Origin: a virus | DNA length: 22,775 nt | Virus record (IMG/VR): IMGVR_UViG_3300031784_000206 | Location: 1-22,775 of that record | Strand: one strand, 5' to 3' | Shown here: positions 7,046 to 15,600 of the stretch, piece by piece | Numbering within the stretch: the first letter of the stretch is position 1 | Layout: every line of letters starts with the position of its first letter | Translations under genes and position numbers: made by a program | The notes under the pieces: model-generated | Databases searched by the model: none | What the model saw: the letters and a program-made list of their open reading frames with translations, nothing else | Told to the model about the DNA's origin: nothing

Positions 7046-9853
7046 ATGATTCCTGATTTTCAGAAAACTTCTTTACTGATACCATCTCAACTTCCCTCTT
7101 TTGTTAGGGAAAATCCAGACTATGACAAGTTCGTTACGTTCTTGCAAGCATACTATGAATGGATGGAAGTGAATGGCAATGTCACCGAAAGAAGTAAAAA
7201 CATTCTCAATTACAAAGACATTGACAGAACAACAGAAGAATTTTTACAATATTTCACGGATGAGTTTCTTCAATATTTCCCACAAGAAGTTCTAATCGAC
7301 AAAAGAACTGCTGTAAAGTATGCTCGTCAGCTGTACTACACAAAAGGCACACCAGCATCCTATCAATTCTTATTCAGAGTCTTATATGATTCTGATTTTG
7401 ATATCTTCTACACAAAAGATGCAGTACTGAAAGCATCCGATGGTTCTTGGTACGTTGCAAGAAGTTTAAAACTAGCTACAGGTAATACAAACTTCTTGAA
7501 GGTGAATAACTATAGACTGTTTGGTGAGACAACAAAGTCGATTGCAACAATTGAAAATGCAACATCAACAGGTAACAGAGTTGAAGTATTTATTTCCGAC
7601 ATTACAAGATTGTTTCAGTCGGGTGAATTTGTTAGAGTAGTTGATACAAACAACCAAGATGTTTTGTTTGGTGGGCAACCACTCAGAGCAAAAATTGTAG
7701 GTCAGATTAGTCAGATAAGAATTGATCCAAACAGAAGAGGTTTATTGTATCAAACTGGTGATCCGGTGGTTGTTTATGGTGGTTTGAACTCTGCCAATGG
7801 GCTTGGTGCATCTGCAACTGTTGCATCAACAACATCAGGATCAATTCAACGTATAAATGTTGTTGATGGAAGTTATGGTTTCAGACCAGATCCAAACACA
7901 ATTATTTCACTCACAAACGCACCTGGTGCATCTGCTGTTGTTGCATCTATAGATCCGGATCCAACAAAAACCGCAAACGTTACTCTATTGTCCATAGAAT
8001 CCATCTTTCCCAAAAGATTTGTGACAATTGGAAACACCAACTATGGTTTCACAAATGTGGCTTCAGCAAATGCAAATACCAGATTATCTGATGCGTTTTC
8101 TTTTACCCAGTTTTCTGCATACCCAATATCATCTATTATTGTCACAAATGGTGGCGGCGGTATCAGAACTATTCCAACGGTGCAAGCAACATCGATATAT
8201 CAGAATGACATAGGCGACTCAATCGATCTTGGTAATTTAGGTATACTTTCACCAATTCAAATTGTGAGTGGTGGCCACGGTTATCAAGCGAACGATCAAA
8301 TTGTTTTTTCGGGTGGAACCGGTGTTGGTGCTCGAGCAAATGTGACAGCTGTCTCCAACACCGGAGCAATTACAGATGTTGAATATGTTTATGGTCCCGT
8401 AAGAGATTATCCACTGGGTGGTTTAGGTTATTCCCAACTATCTTTACCTACAGTATCCGTTCAATCAGCTAATGCACAAGCCGCAAATGCGAGTTTAGTT
8501 GTTCCCGGTATACTTGGAAGAGGTGCAACATTCTCTGTTGTAACAGACAGAACTGGTTCAGTTACAACAATTAATATTAATAACCCAGGTGAAGATTATG
8601 TTTCTGCACCAGGTGTTTCTCTAAGAGTTGAAGATATTTTAGTTTCTAATGTTATTCCATCAGCACCAGTGGAAAATGGAGATGTTATTTTCCAAGGAGT
8701 TGATGCCAATACATCGACATATTTGGCATATGTGGATTCACTATCAGTATATCAATTCAATGCTGATCCAGCACAGATAATATACAGCTTGCGTGTCTAC
8801 AACTACAATGCAACACCAAATACCACATTACCATTGAAGACAGAAAACAATGTTAATCTACAAATGGTTGGTGCAGCACTAGATTCCAACTACAATTCTA
8901 GTGGCGTGAGAAGATATGGTGACGGTAACGCAAGAGCTAATGCATTGTTCTTAAACGGGTTGGTTGTAAGTCAAGGCCAATACTTGAACTCAAGAGGCAA
9001 ACCAAGTTCATCTGACGTATTGCAAAGTAAAATATATAACAACTTCACTTATATAATTAGTGTTGAAAAAGAAATCGAAAAGTATAGAGAAATATTATTG
9101 AATCTCTTACACCCAACTGGAATGAATTTCTTGGGTCGTTATGTATTGAGATCAAATACCGACTATCAACTCGACACCTATAGTGCGGTGTTCCAGGGTT
9201 ACCCACTAGATTACTACACAGGTTATACTGGTACACAGGCACACATTTATACCAGCTTCACAAATGGTAGCAACAACATAATTTACTTTGATGATCTGGC
9301 TGGTGCAAACATTGCTAACATCGTATTTGCAAATACAGACACAATTATTTTGAAACCAACAAATGGTCCATATGTATCTTCTAAAGTTATTTCAGTTGAT
9401 GGTGCAGCCAACACCGTAACAGTTGAAAGCAATGTTTGGTTGACATATGCAAATGTTGCATTCGTGTCTGGTAATTCCGGTTCTAATGTCATAAATATTA
9501 CATCATTGACTAACGCTTACAACATTGTAAACAATGGTCAGTACAGCAACACAGCCTATCCAATCAAAGATATTGTCTATGTGGGCGATAGAGTTTTGGT
9601 TGATAACAATACAAGTAAGATTGTACAGAGTGTTGACTTTGAAAATGATAGAATTTATTTGACAAGCAATTTGACTTCGAATGTTGGTAATTCATTGATG
9701 GCAGTTAACAGAACATTTGTCGCAAACACAGAATTGAATTCAAGACAAATATTCATTTACGGCGCAGTTGGGCAAGTATATGTGCCAGAACTTATAACAG
9801 AAGATGGTTTCACAATAACAACTGAAGATGATAGAACACTTCTTTTAGGATAA
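7046..9853 (+). CDS. Baseplate structural protein in the gp7 position
   Basis: This 935-aa protein lies directly after gp6, where T4 has gp7 (1032 aa). The N-terminal 140 residues have a pattern common to marine T4-like virion proteins: SQLPSFVRENPDYDKFVTFL, QAYYEWMEVNGN, then AVKYARQLYYTKGTPASYQF and LFRVLYDSDFDIFYTKDAVL with ASDGSWYVARSL. After this comes a long beta-rich part. Residues about 265-530 carry several copies of a Gly-rich repeat (SGGHGYQANDQIVF, NNPGEDYVSAPGVSL, VTNGGGGIRTIPTV). A helical segment KIYNNFTYIISVEKEIEKYR with EILLNLLHPTGMNFLGRY (about 658-695) looks like a conserved C-terminal core, followed by about 230 residues of Asn/Thr/Val-rich strands. I infer a wedge role from position and family pattern; direct homology to T4 gp7 is not shown. 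The next gene follows after 3 bases. Confidence 0.82.
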   Translation: MIPDFQKTSLLIPSQLPSFVRENPDYDKFVTFLQAYYEWMEVNGNVTERSKNILNYKDIDRTTEEFLQYFTDEFLQYFPQEVLIDKRTAVKYARQLYYTKGTPASYQFLFRVLYDSDFDIFYTKDAVLKASDGSWYVARSLKLATGNTNFLKVNNYRLFGETTKSIATIENATSTGNRVEVFISDITRLFQSGEFVRVVDTNNQDVLFGGQPLRAKIVGQISQIRIDPNRRGLLYQTGDPVVVYGGLNSANGLGASATVASTTSGSIQRINVVDGSYGFRPDPNTIISLTNAPGASAVVASIDPDPTKTANVTLLSIESIFPKRFVTIGNTNYGFTNVASANANTRLSDAFSFTQFSAYPISSIIVTNGGGGIRTIPTVQATSIYQNDIGDSIDLGNLGILSPIQIVSGGHGYQANDQIVFSGGTGVGARANVTAVSNTGAITDVEYVYGPVRDYPLGGLGYSQLSLPTVSVQSANAQAANASLVVPGILGRGATFSVVTDRTGSVTTININNPGEDYVSAPGVSLRVEDILVSNVIPSAPVENGDVIFQGVDANTSTYLAYVDSLSVYQFNADPAQIIYSLRVYNYNATPNTTLPLKTENNVNLQMVGAALDSNYNSSGVRRYGDGNARANALFLNGLVVSQGQYLNSRGKPSSSDVLQSKIYNNFTYIISVEKEIEKYREILLNLLHPTGMNFLGRYVLRSNTDYQLDTYSAVFQGYPLDYYTGYTGTQAHIYTSFTNGSNNIIYFDDLAGANIANIVFANTDTIILKPTNGPYVSSKVISVDGAANTVTVESNVWLTYANVAFVSGNSGSNVINITSLTNAYNIVNNGQYSNTAYPIKDIVYVGDRVLVDNNTSKIVQSVDFENDRIYLTSNLTSNVGNSLMAVNRTFVANTELNSRQIFIYGAVGQVYVPELITEDGFTITTEDDRTLLLG

Positions 9854-9856
9854 AAA

Positions 9857-11269
9857 ATGTCAACAGTAAAAATTACAGAATTATCGTCAAAATCATTAAC
9901 AACAAACATTTCAAATACGATATTTGTTGGTGTAGATTTACCGACAGGTACAACAGGAAAGTATACAGCCAAAAACATGGCAGACAACCTGTATGCAAAT
10001 AATGCTTTGAATGTTGGTAGCGATTTCACATTACTGAGCAAACCAATCACATTCGCTGATGGCACAACACAGAATACTTCTTTTGCTGTGACTGGCACAT
10101 ATGCAAATGCTGCCTTCTTAAAGGCCAATTCAGCATATGACTCACAGAATACAACTGGAAACTATGCCAACTCTGCCTTCTTGGTAGCGAACACACCTTC
10201 ACATGTGGCAAACTCCGCTGCAATCTATGCTAATGGAGCATTCTTAGCCGCAAATACACCAACACATGTGGCCAATTCAGCCGCACTTTATGCTAACGGT
10301 GCTTTCGCAAAAGCAAACGCAGCACTAGCAAATGCATCAGGCACTTTTGCGGGTGATCTAACAATTACAGGCAATACTCAAGCACAAAAAGTTAACACAG
10401 GTAACTTAACTGTAGTCGGAACAGCTGCTGTATCAGGTAATGCAAACTTTTCAGGCATAGTGAATGTGACTGGTGCAGTTAACATGAACGCAACACTTGT
10501 TCTTGCTAACTCCAATTTTAGTGCATCTGAATCTGCGATAACAATACAGGCAACCGAAACTGTACAAGTTCCTTCGCAAGCAGGAACGATGTTGCACATT
10601 TCTGGAAAAGCAAACACTCCATCAAGAATTATTTTTGATTCTTTCAGTACCGATGGATCTGCATATTCGATAGTTGCAGGTAGAACTGCTAGAGGCACAG
10701 TGGTGTCACCATCTCCAACTCAAAACAATGACATTTTAATGAGAGTTGCTGGTAACGGATGGGGCACAACAGGTTTCGCACCACTCGGTGTTGCTCGCAT
10801 TGATATTGTTGCCACAGAAAACTATACAGATTCAGCTCGTGGTTCTAAAATCATTTTCTACAACGTTCCAAACGGTTCAAACGTAGTTAATCAAATCGCT
10901 TCATTCAATGCAGACCGTATTGATTTTACAGGTGTTGTGAGTCCAGAAAAAGGCTTCATCTACACACCTAGAATTTTGGGTGCTCAAACAGCAATCACTA
11001 TTGATTTTGCAAACGATTCAATGATTCGAACAACATATAGTTCAACACTCACAATCTCTTTCTCCAACTATACATACGGTAAAGTTGTTGAGTTGTGGGT
11101 CACAAACACAGCAGGCACCGGCCAAACAATAAACTTGGGTGTTCTAGCAAACAATTCAACAACAGGTTCAACCACACTTTCTGTAGCCTCACAGAGATCA
11201 GCAAAATTACAATATTTTAGTATTGATGGCGACCTGGCAAATACTTTCTGTGCAATAACATATGCGTAA
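9857..11269 (+). CDS. Fiber-like protein with YANGAF repeats
   Basis: This 470-aa protein has the architecture of a marine phage tail fiber. A short N-terminal part (1-45, MSTVKITELSSKSLTTNISN) resembles fiber attachment segments with a KITEL start. Residues about 80-160 hold repeats built from TYANAAFLKANSAYDSQN, NYANSAFLVANTPSHVANS and ALYANGAF, probably a fibrous trimer stalk. Strand-rich segments follow (GTFAGDLTITGNTQAQKVNT, GNLTVVGTAAVSGNANFSG). The C-terminal 110 residues (ILGAQTAITIDFANDSMIRT onwards) look like a globular head with the AITYA end. It lacks the ADLAEKY-type C-terminal domain found in the 892-aa fiber. About 60 bases at 10091-10150 are nearly identical to 21531-21590 in that gene. 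AGGA lies about 7 bases before the ATG. It sits between wedge genes, so it may be a short fiber or baseplate-attached fiber. Confidence 0.82.
   Translation: MSTVKITELSSKSLTTNISNTIFVGVDLPTGTTGKYTAKNMADNLYANNALNVGSDFTLLSKPITFADGTTQNTSFAVTGTYANAAFLKANSAYDSQNTTGNYANSAFLVANTPSHVANSAAIYANGAFLAANTPTHVANSAALYANGAFAKANAALANASGTFAGDLTITGNTQAQKVNTGNLTVVGTAAVSGNANFSGIVNVTGAVNMNATLVLANSNFSASESAITIQATETVQVPSQAGTMLHISGKANTPSRIIFDSFSTDGSAYSIVAGRTARGTVVSPSPTQNNDILMRVAGNGWGTTGFAPLGVARIDIVATENYTDSARGSKIIFYNVPNGSNVVNQIASFNADRIDFTGVVSPEKGFIYTPRILGAQTAITIDFANDSMIRTTYSSTLTISFSNYTYGKVVELWVTNTAGTGQTINLGVLANNSTTGSTTLSVASQRSAKLQYFSIDGDLANTFCAITYA
10091..10336 (+). repeat. YANGAF-type protein repeats in the 470-aa fiber
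   Basis: Four to five imperfect copies of a roughly 20-residue unit built around YAN(A/G/S)AF followed by (K/L/V)AN. The first 60 bases are copied almost exactly in the other fiber gene, at 21531-21590, with 4 differences that are all synonymous C/T changes at third codon positions. Confidence 0.75.
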
Positions 11270-11282
11270 TAAATAAATTACT

Positions 11283-12650
11283 ATGACAAATAAAATTGTA
11301 ATCACACCAGAAGCAAAGCTCTTACAGGTACAACAGAGTTATTACGCACCTGTTGCCGTAATCACATCCAAAAATAATTTGCCAGTTGAGGCAAACTATT
11401 GTTTTATGTCTAGAGTTGACCCGTGGCCTCAAGCAAATACTCCACCTACTCCTGGATTAGATCAGAAAAGTAGAAAAGAAGTCTTCAAAAACATCTTTGC
11501 AGTAAAAAAAGTAAACACATCCGATGTTTCTCCCGTCATTCAAAGAATAAACTGGGAATCTGGAGTAGTTTTTGATTTCTATCGCGATGATATTAACATA
11601 TTAGAACAAGATGAAAACGGAAATCTTGTTTATAATTTCTATGTTAAGAACAAGTATGATCAAGTTTTCAAGTGTCTGTGGAATGGAAACGGTGCTGCTG
11701 CAACAGATGAACCAATGTTCACACCAGGTACATACGGAACAAATAACATTTATGTTGGTTCGGATGGTTACAAATGGAAATTTATCTATTCAATTGACAC
11801 CGGCCTAAAAGTTAAATTCATGGATACAAAATGGATGCCTATTGGTGTCAGTACAACTTCATTGAATCCATTACTATCTTCTGAAGGTCTTGGTGGAGTT
11901 GAAGTCATAAATGTTTACAGTGGTGGTTCGGGTTACGACTCAGGTAATGCAACAATTACAGTAACTGTAACAGGAGATGGTAATGGTGCAGTTGCAACAG
12001 CCAACACATCAAATGGTTCCATCATCGATATTATCGTCACGAATCCTGGTGCAAATTATACTTATGCAAATGTAACTGTTTCATCGGCTTTGGGTAGTGG
12101 CGTTGTCGCATATGCAAACACATCACCAGTTGGTGGGCACGGCTTTGATCCAATTTCTGAACTTGGTTGTTCACATGTTATGTACTCAGTTGAATTTAAT
12201 GGATCTGAAGATGGTGAAATACCAACAGATATTGACTTTCACCAATTGGGTTTAGTTGTCAATCCAACTTCAAAACAAACAACTCCAGATCCTGCAAATG
12301 GTGCAATCTATAGAACAACAACCGATTTGATTGTTGCTCCAGGTTTTGGTACTTTTGAAAGAGATGAAGTTGTTTATCAAGGTGCATCTTTGGCCGCAGC
12401 AACCTTTACTGCAAAAGTTTTGAGTTTTGATGTTGCAAGCAATGTACTTAGACTCATAAATATAACGGGAACTCCAGCAATTAATGGTTCCGTTTACGGA
12501 AACACATCATCAACAGCAAGAACTGTACTAACCATCAGTTATCCAAACTTTGTTTTATTCTCTGGTTACTTGGCATATATAGAAAATAGAGAAAGCATTC
12601 AAAGAAGTCCTGACGGCATAGAACAATATAGATTCGTATTAGGTTACTAA
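11283..12650 (+). CDS. gp8: Baseplate wedge protein gp8 with inserted Gly-rich module
   Basis: gp8 dimers link gp7, gp6 and gp10 in the T4 wedge. This copy is 455 aa; T4 gp8 is 334. The N-terminal 200 residues match the family: FKNIFAVKKVNTSDVSPVIQ then RINWESGVVFDFYRDD (about 68-103), VFKCLWNGNGAAATDEPMF (128-146), and GSDGYKWKFIYSIDTGLKVK (159-178). Residues 203-280 are a Gly-rich repeat pair (VYSGGSGYDSGNATITV and VTNPGANYTYANVTV), after which the gp8 pattern resumes at GGHGFDPISELGCSHVMYSV (284-303). The insert accounts for much of the extra length. The C-terminus ends NFVLFSGYLAYIENRESIQR then YRFVLGY, a usual gp8-type ending. There is no clear ribosome site before the ATG; the leader is TAAATAAATTACT. 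Confidence 0.85.
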   Translation: MTNKIVITPEAKLLQVQQSYYAPVAVITSKNNLPVEANYCFMSRVDPWPQANTPPTPGLDQKSRKEVFKNIFAVKKVNTSDVSPVIQRINWESGVVFDFYRDDINILEQDENGNLVYNFYVKNKYDQVFKCLWNGNGAAATDEPMFTPGTYGTNNIYVGSDGYKWKFIYSIDTGLKVKFMDTKWMPIGVSTTSLNPLLSSEGLGGVEVINVYSGGSGYDSGNATITVTVTGDGNGAVATANTSNGSIIDIIVTNPGANYTYANVTVSSALGSGVVAYANTSPVGGHGFDPISELGCSHVMYSVEFNGSEDGEIPTDIDFHQLGLVVNPTSKQTTPDPANGAIYRTTTDLIVAPGFGTFERDEVVYQGASLAAATFTAKVLSFDVASNVLRLINITGTPAINGSVYGNTSSTARTVLTISYPNFVLFSGYLAYIENRESIQRSPDGIEQYRFVLGY

Positions 12651-12659
12651 AGGAAAAAA

Positions 12660-15600
12660 ATGGCTCTGAATTTTAACGTTGATCCATATTACGATGATTT
12701 TGACCCATCAAAGAATTTTCATCGTATTCTTTTTAAACCGGGTGTGGCAGTACAGGCAAGAGAACTAACACAGTCTCAGACAATACTGCAAAGCCAGATT
12801 TCTAAGTTTGCAGATAACATTTTCTCACAGAATACACCAGTTACTGGTGGTCAAGTTACTGTCAACCAAAATTGTTATTATTTAAAACTAAATGCTCAGT
12901 ACAATAGTGTTGACATTGTTGCTGGTGATTTCACAAATAAAATTATTCAAGATTCAACTGGTCAAGTTATTGCAAAAGTAATTAAGACAGCAGAAGCCAC
13001 AGGTACAGACGCTGCAGCTGGTGATCCACCAACATTAATCGTTACGTACCTTTCTGGTGGTCAGTTTAGTGATGGTATGGATATTTTCCCAGCAGATGGT
13101 TCAAATTTTGCTGCAACAATTATTGGCACCATTGGTGGTTCAACAGGTATTGGGCTTTCTTCCGTTGCATCCATTTCTGATGGCGTTTTCTATATTGTCA
13201 ATGGTTATTCACAGTCCAGTACACAAAATGAAGATGGTTCATATACCAGATATTCAATCGGTAACTTTGTATCTGTTCAACCACAAACAACAATACTAGA
13301 CAAGTATAGTTCAACACCGTCCTATCGTGTTGGTTTGTTGATCCAAGAAACAATTATAGATTATATCGATGATCCATCACTGTTAGATCCTGCCGTTGGT
13401 GCATCGAACTATCAGGCTCCAGGTGCAGATAGATACCAGATCGAACTTTCATTAACAACATTACCACTAGAATTAGGTAATGATGATGCGTTTGTTGAAT
13501 TGTTGAGAATCGAAAACGGTAATGTACAGAAACAAGTTGACAATACAGTTTATTCTGTCATCGACGAATACTTTGCAAAGAGAACTTCGGAAACAAATGG
13601 CGACTATATCGTCAGTAACTTCAAGATAACACCTACAGCAAACACAATCGATGCGAACACATATATTCTGGGAGTTGGTCCTGGTGTTGCATACGTTCAA
13701 GGTTTCAGATTAGAGAATCAATCAACACAACAAATTACATCTGATCGTGCAAGAACCACAGATTCGGTAAATAATAATAGTAACTTTATTGATTATGGAA
13801 ACTACATTTATGTTGACAATCTAAAAGGGCAAGGCAATAGTTTCTTTGATATCACAACAGGAAGCCCAGTTGATTTTCACATTGTTGGCACCACAGGTGT
13901 TAATAGATCAAACACAACAACATACAATTCAACTTTAGCTGGCAGTGGTTTTATTCGTGCGTTGAGTTATGTTCAGGCTTCCAACGGTTCAAATACACAA
14001 ACATATACTTACAAGGCACACATCTTTGATCTTGCAAGTAAAACAATTTCTAGCAACGTTTCGGCTGCCAACAGCACCTTCACAACATTGTATGTCGGTT
14101 CTGCTGGGTTACTATCTAACGTGGCGAACGCATACGTTGGTTGTTCTATAACAATCGATTCTGGTACAGACGCTGGTGATGCAAGAACAATCACCTATTA
14201 CGATCCAAATAACAAAACAATTCAAACTGATGCGGCATTCACAGTCACACCTGATGGAACTTCCCAGTTCTCGATTCGTTTTGGTGTAAAAGACTTTGAA
14301 ACAATTGTGCAACCTGTCACAGGCACACCTTACACATTTACAGGCAGTGCAAGTGTTAGTAATTTGGGTAAAGTAAACAATGTTGCATCAGGTTACACAC
14401 AGTTATTCAATCCAGGAAATCCACAACTGATCTTCCCATTAGGTAATAAATTTGTTTCTGCTGTAACAGATTCCTCTTACACCACATTACAAGAATTTAG
14501 AGCACAATCTTTCGCTAGTTACTTGGGTGGTTCCAGAAGATATCTACAGTTGGATCCATCATCAATAGGAGTATTTGATTTTATCAGAACAGGAGCAACA
14601 GAGTCCGCTGATGCAATCAGACAAAATTGGATAGTTGTTGTAACAGACAGATTAACCAATACCACAATAAACAACGGTGATGTTATTGATTTTACAACAG
14701 GCAGTAGAAGCATTGCTGTTGATTCAGACAAGAACGGTGTATATCTGACATGCCCAGACCTCGCACCATTCGCAGCAACAATCTACACTAAGTTGTCTGT
14801 AACGGATGGTAACGACACAAACTACGTACTAAAAACCAAAACACTGGTTGAAGCAAACACAACAGTAGCAAGTTCTACTGGTCCAGATGGTATTGTTAAT
14901 GATACATACATTGATTTAACTAATGCTCAGGTTTGGATTCCAACTGCTGGCGTTTTAAATTATGGAAATAACCAGAACTTATATGTTTCAGATGTTAAGA
15001 GAATCGTTAAGATTATCGATACAAATGGTGTGACACCAAACGTATCTCTGTTGACAACGGGAACAGATATAACATCTTACTACACATTCAATAATGGGCA
15101 GACAGACAATTACTACGGGCATTCATACATCACATTGAAACCAGGTCGTCAGAAGCCTGTTTCATTGTGGATATTGTTTGACTATTTCAGCCACTCTGGT
15201 GGTGATGGTTACTTTAGCGCACAGTCTTACACGAACGTTGGTTTCACCGACAGACCAAAATACTATGCGGGTAACGGTACACTGTATGACCTAAAAGATT
15301 GTTTAGACTTTAGACCTTCTGTGTTGAATGGTCAAGGTAACTTTGTATTCAAATACAAGATCACACCAACAACGACAAACAATTCCGGTTTCTTTATTCC
15401 TGCTGATCTAAGTGCATTTACATCGGACTATGCATACTATCTTGGAAGAAAAGATATACTTGTAATTGGTAAAGACAAAGGCCTAAGATTAATTCAAGGT
15501 GTTCCAGACATTAATCCTGTTTTCCCTGGTCAACCAGAAGGATCTATGTTGTTGGCCAAAATATCTTTAGATCCATATACTGAATATGTAACGGGACAAA

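Noticed and set aside
9757-10128. Open frame on the - strand, 123 codons
   Set aside because: It spans the end of one gene and the start of the next on the opposite strand. Its composition mirrors the coding strand, and nothing else is encoded on the - strand.
10378-10698. Open frame on the - strand within the 470-aa fiber gene
   Set aside because: A shadow of Ala/Asn/Thr-rich coding sequence with no supporting start signal.
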